From positions 1 to 64,000 of the forward strand of contig CALFAV010000070.1 in NCBI GenBank assembly GCA_937946835.1: a stretch of DNA of 64,000 bases. The letters are read 5' to 3'. Below the pieces are notes generated by a model that was not told the origin of the DNA, did not search any database, and saw nothing but the letters and a program-made list of their open reading frames with translations. Shown here in pieces: positions 1-6,188 of the stretch. Position 1 is the stretch's first letter; each line of letters opens with the position of its first letter. The position numbers and the translations under genes are program-made. This stretch comes from an uncultured Verrucomicrobiae bacterium. Its GTDB lineage: Bacteria > Verrucomicrobiota > Verrucomicrobiia > Limisphaerales > J093.

Positions 1-2
1 CG

Positions 3-1547
3 GACGGCAGGTTCCTGGCCTACACGCAAACCGACGCCCGCGACGTCGAGCGCTGGAACATCCCCGACCCCTTTCAGCCCGGCACGCCTCCCGCTGCGCA
101 GTTTTATCCGCGCCCGGGCCGGGCCAACGTGCGGGTCCGCCTGGGCGTAATCCCCGTCCGGGGCGGCACCACGCGCTGGGTGAACTGGGACACGGCCCGT
201 TACCCCTACCTGGCCCGCGTGGACTGGCACGAGCGCGGAGGTCTGACCCTGGTGGTGCAGAGCCGCGACCAGCGCGAGTTGGCGCTGCTGCGGGCCGACC
301 CGAAAACCGGCCTGACCGAGCCGTTGGTGATCGAACGCGACCCGGCCTGGGTGAACCTGGACCAACAGGTGCCGCGCTGGCTGCGGGATGGCTGCGGTTT
401 TCTCTGGACCAGCGAACGCGCCGGCGCCTGGCAGCTCGAACTGCGTGCCCCGGACGGGGCGTTGCGTCGGGTACTGGTTCCGCCGGAGGAGGGCTACCAG
501 GGGCTGGTTTCCGTGGACGCGGTCAACGGGCAGGTGTGGTACCGCGCCAGCCGCGACCCCCGGGAAAGCCATCTGTGGCAGGTATCGCTGGCGGGGACCG
601 AGCGCCGGTGCCTGACCGCCGGGACACCCGGCCTGCACGACGCCGTCGTGGCCGAAAACCACGCGGTGTACGTCCACCTCGAGAGCACGCCGTCAAGTCT
701 GCCCCGGCTGTGGGTGCGGCGCGCGGACCATTCGCCGGCCGGGGAGTTGCCCTCCGTGGCCGAAACCCCGCCGTTTTTGCCGCGCTTGGAGCTGACCGTG
801 GCGGGGGCAACCGGCTTTTACGCGCGGCTGCTCCGGCCCCGGGATTTTGTGGCCGAGCGGAAATATCCGGTGTTGCTGCACGTGTACGGCGGCCCCACCG
901 CCCGGATGGTCCAGGCCGGGTTGGGGCCCCGGCTCTTTCTCGATCAATGGCTGGCCGACCAGGGGTTCGTGGTGGTGGCGCTGGACGGCCGCGGCACGCC
1001 GGGGCGGGGACGCGACTGGGAGCGCGCGGTGCACAACCGATTCGGCGAAGTGCCGCTCGCCGATCAGGTGGCGGGCTTGCAGGCGTTGGGGCGTCAGTTT
1101 CCCGAGCTGGACCTTGACCGCGTCGGGGTGTTCGGCTGGTCGTTTGGGGGGTATCTGGCGGCAGCGGCAGTGTTGCGGCGGCCGGATGTTTTTCGGGCGG
1201 CGGTGGCCGGGGCGCCGGTGACCGACTGGCTCGACTACGACACCCATTACACGGAGCGGTATCTGGGGGTGCCGGCCACCGAGGCCGATCCGGTGTACCG
1301 CGCAAATTCCCTGCTGGCCGACGCCCCGCATCTGTCCCGAGCGCTGCTGCTGGTGCACGGCACGGCGGATGACAACGTGTTTTTCCGCCACACGCTGAAA
1401 CTGGCCGACGCCCTGTTCCGGGCCGGGCGGGACTTCGAGTTGCTGCCCCTGGCCGGCTTCACGCACCAGGTGCCGGAGGCGGAGGCCACCGAGCGGCTCT
1501 GGAACCGGGTGGCGGAATTTTTCCGCCGGCACCTGAGGGGGCATTGA
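3..1547 (+). CDS. S9 family peptidase (dipeptidyl peptidase IV-like), 5'-truncated by window edge
   Basis: This is the C-terminal part of a prolyl-oligopeptidase-clan serine peptidase that removes dipeptides from peptides, usually in the periplasm. The frame is open from base 3 and reads DGRFLAYTQTDARDVE, typical of the DPP-IV N-terminal propeller, so an internal GTG at 129 is not the true start. After the remaining propeller blades comes the alpha/beta-hydrolase domain. The nucleophile is in GWSFGGY (Ser codon at 1140), the acid in HGTADDNV and the histidine in GFTHQV near the end, so the triad is complete. DPP-IV relatives are about 700-800 residues, so roughly 200-250 residues lie upstream of the window. 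Family assignment is firm; substrate is unknown. Confidence 0.92.
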   Translation, partial: DGRFLAYTQTDARDVERWNIPDPFQPGTPPAAQFYPRPGRANVRVRLGVIPVRGGTTRWVNWDTARYPYLARVDWHERGGLTLVVQSRDQRELALLRADPKTGLTEPLVIERDPAWVNLDQQVPRWLRDGCGFLWTSERAGAWQLELRAPDGALRRVLVPPEEGYQGLVSVDAVNGQVWYRASRDPRESHLWQVSLAGTERRCLTAGTPGLHDAVVAENHAVYVHLESTPSSLPRLWVRRADHSPAGELPSVAETPPFLPRLELTVAGATGFYARLLRPRDFVAERKYPVLLHVYGGPTARMVQAGLGPRLFLDQWLADQGFVVVALDGRGTPGRGRDWERAVHNRFGEVPLADQVAGLQALGRQFPELDLDRVGVFGWSFGGYLAAAAVLRRPDVFRAAVAGAPVTDWLDYDTHYTERYLGVPATEADPVYRANSLLADAPHLSRALLLVHGTADDNVFFRHTLKLADALFRAGRDFELLPLAGFTHQVPEAEATERLWNRVAEFFRRHLRGH

Positions 1548-1888
1548 ACCGGCCGAACGGCGCGGTTGCCGAGAGATGCGGCGCGGGTTGGGGGCGGCCC
1601 GGTAAAGTGGCTTTCCGGCGCGCCGTGGCCTTTCAGGCGTGCACGGTGGTCCCGGCGCCCCCCGGGTTGGCGCCGACGCCGCGGCGCACCACCGGATCGG
1701 CGAGGGGAGGGCCGCGCTGCGTCGCGTCCCGGACTCTCGGGCCGGGCGTCTTTGGGGAGCATTGGGTTTGCGGACGGCGGGGACTCTGCCCGCGGCCTGA
1801 GCGGGTGGGTGGTTCAGCGCGCGCTCGGTTGCGGCATGGCCCAAGCACTCAGGCGCTTGTTTTTTCCACCCGCTCGCGGCGAAATTTT
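1548..1888. other. Intergenic stretch without a supported gene
   Basis: About 340 bases between the peptidase stop and the epimerase promoter. Open frames here are low-complexity Arg/Pro/Gly translations with no recognisable motif, as expected for GC-rich non-coding DNA. The only structured element is the possible terminator at 1842-1865. Confidence 0.6.
1842..1865 (+). terminator. Possible rho-independent terminator
   Basis: CAAGC (1842-1846) and GCTTG (1855-1859) form a 5-bp stem with an 8-nt loop, followed at once by six T. The stem is short and lies about 300 bases after the peptidase stop, so the assignment is tentative. Confidence 0.4.
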
Positions 1889-1917
1889 TTGACCCGGCCG
1901 GCCCGCCCGCCTAGGCT
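1889..1917 (+). promoter_or_regulatory. Sigma70-type promoter for the sugar epimerase gene
   Basis: TTGACC at 1889-1894, a 17-base spacer, then TAGGCT at 1912-1917. The ATG is 23 bases after the -10 box, giving a leader of roughly 17 nt. The -10 matches the YANNCT form seen before many genes in this window. Confidence 0.6.
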
Positions 1918-1940
1918 GCCGCGCAACCAGGCACACGCTT

Positions 1941-2786
1941 ATGAAATTCGGCATAAACACGTTTCTGTTCACCTTCCCCTTCACCCATGACAGCACCCGG
2001 TGGTTCCAGACCTTCAAAAAGTGGGGGTTTGATGCGGTGGAAATCGCCATTGACGACCCGGCGGCCATTGACCCCGCCCGCGTGCGCGCCGAGCTGGACA
2101 AGGCCGGCCTGAGCTGCTGCTCGGTCTGCGGCGCCTTCGGGCCGGACCGCGACCTGCGCGGCACCCCCGAGGCCCAGGCCAACTCCCGCGCCTACATCAC
2201 CACCCTGATTGACCAGGCCGTGGTGCTGGGCGCGCCGGTCGTGGCCGGGCCGGTGTATTCGGCCGTGGGTCGCCGGAACGCCGAGGAGCCCAAGGCCAAA
2301 CGCGAGCAGTGGCGCACCGTGGTCAAAAATCTCAAACCCCTGTGCAAACACGCCGCCAACCGGGGCGTGGAAATCTGCGTCGAACCGCTCAACCGCTTCG
2401 AGACCGACTTCATCAACACGGTGGACCAGGTGCTCGAACTCATCGAAGACGTGGGCAGCCCGGCGCTCAAGGTGCACCTGGACACCTTCCACATGAACAT
2501 CGAGGAGAAAAACCAGGCCGCCGCCATCAAAAAGGCCGGCAAACTCCTGCGGCACTTCCACGCCTGCGGCTGCGACCGCGGCACGCCCGGCAACGACCAC
2601 ATCGCCTGGGACGAGATCGCCGCCGCGCTCAAAAAAGTGAAGTACGACGGCGCGGTGGTCATCGAGTCGTTCACCCAGGACGTGAAGATCATCGCCGCCG
2701 CGGCCGCCATCTGGCGCCAGATCGAGCCCAGTCGCGAGGAAATCGCCACCAAAGGGCTGAAGTTCCTGCGCAAGGTGCTGGCCTGA
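1941..2786 (+). CDS. Sugar phosphate isomerase/epimerase, D-tagatose/psicose 3-epimerase-like
   Basis: A 281-residue TIM-barrel protein of the xylose isomerase-like/AP-endonuclease 2 superfamily, probably catalysing C3 epimerisation of a ketose. The four metal ligands known from D-tagatose 3-epimerase can be placed: Glu148 in CVEPLNRFE, Asp181 in HLDTFHMNIEE, His207 in FHACGCDRG and Glu242 in VIESF. The neighbouring HMNIEE and CDRGTPGNDH segments also fit that subfamily. Length is normal and no signal peptide is present, so it is cytosolic. It has its own promoter and a terminator directly downstream, so it is probably monocistronic. The exact sugar is not predictable; inosose isomerase-type functions occur in the same superfamily. 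Confidence 0.9.
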   Translation: MKFGINTFLFTFPFTHDSTRWFQTFKKWGFDAVEIAIDDPAAIDPARVRAELDKAGLSCCSVCGAFGPDRDLRGTPEAQANSRAYITTLIDQAVVLGAPVVAGPVYSAVGRRNAEEPKAKREQWRTVVKNLKPLCKHAANRGVEICVEPLNRFETDFINTVDQVLELIEDVGSPALKVHLDTFHMNIEEKNQAAAIKKAGKLLRHFHACGCDRGTPGNDHIAWDEIAAALKKVKYDGAVVIESFTQDVKIIAAAAAIWRQIEPSREEIATKGLKFLRKVLA

Positions 2787-2795
2787 GATTCGTCC

Positions 2796-2848
2796 CCGCC
2801 GCTCCGCCTCCCACCCGCTGGCCCTTGCCCGGCGGTTTTTTTTTTTTT
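2796..2848 (+). terminator. Terminator with 13-T tract after the epimerase gene
   Basis: CCGCCG (2796-2801) is the exact reverse complement of CGGCGG (2830-2835), which is followed by an uninterrupted run of 13 T (2836-2848). The loop is long (28 nt); an alternative CCGCC at 2804-2808 would shorten it. The T run stands out strongly against the GC-rich background. Confidence 0.6.
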
Positions 2849-2908
2849 GGCCCCTCCCGCGGTTCTTCGGGCCGGGCGCGGGGACCGCCCGCTGGCGGCG
2901 GCGGGCAA

Positions 2909-2925
2909 CCGGAAGAATCTTCCGG
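2909..2925. repeat. 17-bp inverted repeat upstream of the CPXCG gene
   Basis: CCGGAAGA and TCTTCCGG are perfect inverted copies separated by one A. The centre lies about 28 bases before the GTG of the small Cys-rich gene, a position suited to an operator, but no regulator can be named. Confidence 0.45.
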
Positions 2926-2944
2926 CAGGGACGAAACGGCGGCG

Positions 2945-3106
2945 GTGATTTGTCCGTATTGCGGGCCGGCCAACGAACTGGTGACGGACCCGGGCCAGCG
3001 CCGGGCCCGCTTCAGCACCGATTGCGAAATCTGCTGCCGGCCCTTCGAGCTGCGCGTGGTCTGGGAGCCGGGAGAAAATCCGGTCTTGGAAGTGGTCGGC
3101 TTCTGA
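2945..3106 (+). CDS. CPXCG-motif cysteine-rich small protein
   Basis: A 53-residue protein starting VICPYCGPANELV and continuing with DCEICCRPFEL. The two Cys pairs, CPYC and CxxCC, are the signature of the CPXCG zinc-ribbon family of unknown function. Length fits the family (about 55-70 residues). The start is uncertain: GTG at 2945 puts the CPYC motif at residues 3-6, as usual for the family, and no in-frame ATG lies nearby. It sits 14 bases before the TMEM14-like gene, whose promoter lies inside its 3' end. Confidence 0.75.
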   Translation: MICPYCGPANELVTDPGQRRARFSTDCEICCRPFELRVVWEPGENPVLEVVGF

Positions 3107-3114
3107 ACCACGCT
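3086..3114 (+). promoter_or_regulatory. Leaderless-type promoter for the TMEM14-like gene
   Basis: TTGGAA at 3086-3091, 17-base spacer, CACGCT at 3109-3114, then six bases to the ATG at 3121. Initiation about seven bases after the -10 would start the RNA at the start codon. The box lies inside the coding end of the preceding small gene. Confidence 0.55.
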
Positions 3115-3120
3115 CCGCGC

Positions 3121-3420
3121 ATGGCGGCGTTCATTCTGGCAGTTTACCTCGTCCTGCTGGTGGCCGGCGGCCTGGTGGGATACCTCAAGGCCGGAAGCAA
3201 GGTGTCCCTCCTCACCGCGCTGGGTTTTGCCGTGGCCCTGGCCCTGTGTGGCTATGGCCCGGTGCCGCACGGGCCGGTGGGGGTGGCAATCCTGCTGGGG
3301 GTTTTGCTGGCCGTGTTCGGGGCCCGGTATTTGAAGACCCGCAAGTTCATGCCCGCCGGGTTGATGGTCATCGTCACCGCCCTGGCGCTCGTGCTGGAAC
3401 TGGTGTTGGGCCGGAGCTGA
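3121..3420 (+). CDS. TMEM14-family small membrane protein
   Basis: A 99-residue integral membrane protein with about four hydrophobic segments separated by short glycine-rich turns (GGLVGYLKAGS, GYGPVPHG). The opening LVLLVAGGLVGYLKAGSKVS and the later ARYLKTRKFMPAG match the TMEM14/UPF0136 family, whose bacterial role is unknown. The ATG at 3121 lies six bases after a -10-like box. There is no link in sequence to the flanking genes, so it is probably an independent unit. Confidence 0.8.
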   Translation: MAAFILAVYLVLLVAGGLVGYLKAGSKVSLLTALGFAVALALCGYGPVPHGPVGVAILLGVLLAVFGARYLKTRKFMPAGLMVIVTALALVLELVLGRS

Positions 3421-3538
3421 ACGGTCCGCCGTCCGGCCACCGCGGGCTGGGCCCGGGTCCCGCCCGCGCCGCCCCGCGCTTGCGCTCCCGCGGGCGCTCC
3501 CCGTACTGTCCGCGCCGACACCCAGGTTCCCCAACCGC

Positions 3539-4168
3539 ATGAACGAGTGCCGCATCCGCCCCGCGCGGCCCGGCGACGAAGCCGGGGCCTACTACGTGTG
3601 CCTGAAGACCGGCAATTTCGGGGACGATGGCGAACCGTTTTACCGCGAGGACCCGGACGCGCTGGGGCGGATTTTCGTGGGTCCCTACCTGGCCTTCGAG
3701 CCGGAGTTCAGCTTGATCCTGGAGGACCCGCAGGGCATTTGCGGCTACGCGCTGGCCGCGCCGGATTCCCGCACCTTTTACGAGCGCTACGAGCGGGAGT
3801 GGCGCCCGCATCTGTGTGCCCGATACCCGGCGCCCACCGGTGACCCGGCCACCTGGAGCCGGGTGCAACAGGTGTACCATGCCTACCACCACCCGGATTA
3901 CTTCTGCCCGGAGCCGTACGCGGAGTACCCCGCGCACCTGCACATTGACCTGCTGCCGCGGGTGCAGGGACGCGGCTACGGTCGCCGGATGATCGAGGAA
4001 CTCCTGGACCGATTGCGCGCCCGGGGAGTGCCCGGGGTGCATCTGGGGGTCAGCGTGTACAACCGGCGGGCGGTGGGTTTTTACGAGCGGCTGGGGTTCC
4101 GCGAATTGGCCCGCGCCGGCACCGGCCCGGATGCCTGCATCTACATGGGCCGGCGGTTACGAGACTGA
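3539..4168 (+). CDS. GNAT family N-acetyltransferase
   Basis: A 209-residue single-domain acetyltransferase. The acetyl-CoA loop is RVQGRGYGRR (residues 141-150), preceded by the strand AHLHIDLLP and followed by the GNAT closing elements SVYNRRAVGFYERLGF. The N-terminal half (PARPGDEAGAYYVCLKTG, then a Tyr-rich region with HAYHHPDYF) resembles the acetyltransferase-like domain related to the C-terminal domain of O-GlcNAcases, although no hydrolase domain is attached. The substrate cannot be inferred. A weak TTGCGC/TACTGT pair (3480-3509, 18-base spacer) could be its promoter. The EIIC gene follows after 34 bases. Confidence 0.88.
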   Translation: MNECRIRPARPGDEAGAYYVCLKTGNFGDDGEPFYREDPDALGRIFVGPYLAFEPEFSLILEDPQGICGYALAAPDSRTFYERYEREWRPHLCARYPAPTGDPATWSRVQQVYHAYHHPDYFCPEPYAEYPAHLHIDLLPRVQGRGYGRRMIEELLDRLRARGVPGVHLGVSVYNRRAVGFYERLGFRELARAGTGPDACIYMGRRLRD

Positions 4169-4202
4169 ACCGGCGCTCCGCCGCACGAACTCGCTTGCTC
4201 CC

Positions 4203-5462
4203 ATGATCGCTGTCACTGCCTGGCTGAATCGCTGGCTGGTCCCCGCTCTGACGGCGCTGAGCGAGAACACCTACCTGGCCGCCATCCGGGCGGGGATGGT
4301 GGCAGTGGTGCCGCTGACCATCATCGGCGGCCTGTTCACGGTGGTGGCGTATCTGCCGGTGGGCGGCTGGGACAGGCTCGTGGCCCCGTGGCTGAGCCTG
4401 TTGCAAATCCCCGTCACGGCCACGTTCGGGCTGCTGGCGGTGTTTGTCTGCTTTGCGCTGGGCTACGAGCTGGGGCAGCGCCTGGGGCAGGAACCGGCCG
4501 TGAGTGCGGGCCTGGCCACGCTGGTGTTTCTGCTGATCCAGGTGGACCCCGCCGAACAAAAGCTCGGCATGGACGGCCTGGGGTCGCGGGGCCTGTTCAC
4601 GGCCATCGTGATCGCGGTGGTGGCGGTGCGGACGCAGAAATTTTTCGCCGAGCGCCACTGGGTGATCCGCCTGCCCGCCGATGTGCCGCGCGTGGTCCAG
4701 GACTCGTTTCTGTCGCTGGTGCCGATGGCGGCGCTGGTGCTGGGGTTTTGGGCGCTGCGGTTCCTGTTGGGGGTGGACCTGGACCGGGCCGTGCAAACCG
4801 CCTTCAAGCCCCTGGTCTTCGCCCTGAACACCCTGCCGGGCATCCTGGTGTATGCCTTCTGCGTGACCCTGCTCTGGTCGGTGGGCATCAACGGCGACAA
4901 CGCCATGGACGCGCTGGTGGCGCCGGTGTTTCTCCAGTACCTGGCGGCCAACGTCGAGGCCCTGGGCGCCGGCCAACCGCTGCCCTACGTCACCGCCTAC
5001 GGCTTCTTCACCGTGTTCGTGAACGTGGGCGGCACGGGCGCCACCCTCGGCCTGGCGCTGGTGTTGTGGAAGTCGCGCGAACCCGGCTACCGCCAGGTCA
5101 GCCGGCTGTCCCTGCCCACCCAGGTCTTTCAGATCAACGAGCCGATCTTTTTCGGCCTGCCCATCGTGCTCAACCCGGTCTTCATGGTGCCCTACGTGCT
5201 CAACGCCCTGTGCCTGACCGCCGCCACCTACCTGCTCATGGACTGGGGTCTGATCCGCAAACCCTTCGTCAACGTGCCCTGGACCACCCCGCCGGTCATC
5301 GGCCATTACCTGGTCACCGGCGGGGACTGGCGTGCGGCGCTTTGGGGCGCAAGCTCCATCGGCCTGGCCATGCTGGTGTACTACCCCTTCGCGCGCGCCG
5401 CCGAACGGCAGCGGTTGCGGTCCCAAACGGCACCGGCCCAGGTGCCGCCCCGCCCGGAGTGA
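4203..5462 (+). CDS. PTS sugar transporter EIIC component, lactose/cellobiose type
   Basis: A 419-residue polytopic membrane protein of the EIIC lactose/cellobiose family, which carries and phosphorylates a disaccharide across the inner membrane. It has about ten hydrophobic segments and the substrate-loop signature INEPIFFGLPIVLNP, plus GINGDNAMDAL and FVNVGGTGAT, all typical of CelB. The ATG at 4203 is chosen over an upstream in-frame start because the family begins with a short amphipathic segment before the first helix. No EIIA or EIIB of the lactose/cellobiose type is nearby; the only other PTS protein in the window is a fructose-type EIIA near 42.6 kb. It may work with distant partners or as an unphosphorylated permease. 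Confidence 0.9.
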   Translation: MIAVTAWLNRWLVPALTALSENTYLAAIRAGMVAVVPLTIIGGLFTVVAYLPVGGWDRLVAPWLSLLQIPVTATFGLLAVFVCFALGYELGQRLGQEPAVSAGLATLVFLLIQVDPAEQKLGMDGLGSRGLFTAIVIAVVAVRTQKFFAERHWVIRLPADVPRVVQDSFLSLVPMAALVLGFWALRFLLGVDLDRAVQTAFKPLVFALNTLPGILVYAFCVTLLWSVGINGDNAMDALVAPVFLQYLAANVEALGAGQPLPYVTAYGFFTVFVNVGGTGATLGLALVLWKSREPGYRQVSRLSLPTQVFQINEPIFFGLPIVLNPVFMVPYVLNALCLTAATYLLMDWGLIRKPFVNVPWTTPPVIGHYLVTGGDWRAALWGASSIGLAMLVYYPFARAAERQRLRSQTAPAQVPPRPE

Positions 5463-5523
5463 GCGCGCCCCACTCTCCGGCGGCCGGGCGCGCCCCGCCC
5501 CGCGCAGCACCCCGCCAATCCGC

Positions 5524-5552
5524 TTGCCAGCCTCCGCGCGGCCGCTTACCAG
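5524..5552 (+). promoter_or_regulatory. Leaderless-type promoter for the double-ACT gene
   Basis: TTGCCA at 5524-5529, 17-base spacer, TACCAG at 5547-5552 and six bases to the ATG at 5559. Spacing is identical to several other boxes in the window. Confidence 0.55.
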
Positions 5553-5558
5553 AAACCC

Positions 5559-6116
5559 ATGCAACTCCCCCTGGTGTTGACGCTCGTGGGCACGGACCGG
5601 CCGGGTTTGGTCGAGTCAGTGGCCCGGGTCGTGGCGGACCACGACGGCAACTGGCTGGAGTCGCGCCTGTGCCGGCTGGGCGGCCAGTTCGCCGGCATCG
5701 TGCGCATCCTCACCCGCACCGAGCGCCGCGCGGCGCTAACCGCCGCGCTGCACGCCCTGGCTGCCGAGGGGTTGACCGTGGAAATCTTCGAGGACGCCCC
5801 GGCCGCCCGGCCGGTGGCTTCGGGCCGGGCGGCGCAACTCGAACTGGTCGGCCAGGACCGTCCGGGCATCGTCCGCCAGGTGTCGGCGACCCTGGCCGCG
5901 CGGGGGGTGAACGTCGAGGAGCTGGCCACCGAATGCGTCAGCGCCCCCATGTCCGGCGAGACCCTGTTCCAGGCCCGGGCCAAATTGCGCCTGCCGGACA
6001 ACTGCGACGTGGCCGCCCTGCGCGCCGAACTCGAGCGTCTCGCCGCTGATCTGCTCGTGGACATCGTCTTCGAGCCGATCCCCGCCCCCGGCCCCGGCGC
6101 GGAATCCGGCGCTTGA
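5559..6116 (+). CDS. Tandem ACT-domain protein, GcvR-like
   Basis: A 185-residue cytosolic protein with two ACT domains. The first begins LTLVGTDRPGLVESVARVV (about residues 6-80) and the second LELVGQDRPGIVRQVSATLA (about 92-170). Both carry the DRPG turn that binds small ligands in ACT domains. The architecture matches the glycine cleavage transcriptional repressor GcvR and related formyltetrahydrofolate-deformylase-type regulators, which act by protein contact rather than DNA binding. No GcvA or glycine-cleavage gene is in the window, so the partner is unknown. The tail ends in a Pro/Gly-rich stretch. Confidence 0.82.
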   Translation: MQLPLVLTLVGTDRPGLVESVARVVADHDGNWLESRLCRLGGQFAGIVRILTRTERRAALTAALHALAAEGLTVEIFEDAPAARPVASGRAAQLELVGQDRPGIVRQVSATLAARGVNVEELATECVSAPMSGETLFQARAKLRLPDNCDVAALRAELERLAADLLVDIVFEPIPAPGPGAESGA

Positions 6117-6188
6117 CACCTGTCCACCCGCCGGCCGGTCCACGCTGCTTTTCAAACCAACCTGAACCCTGGAAAACGACTCACCGCC

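Noticed and set aside
1544-1990. Plus-strand open frame overlapping the epimerase start
   Set aside because: It runs through the epimerase promoter and start in another frame, with Arg/Pro-rich translation and no motif.
6113-6118. Consensus TTGACA before the GH116 gene
   Set aside because: It overlaps the stop of the double-ACT gene and has no acceptable -10 at 16-18 bases; the start codon is 70 bases away.
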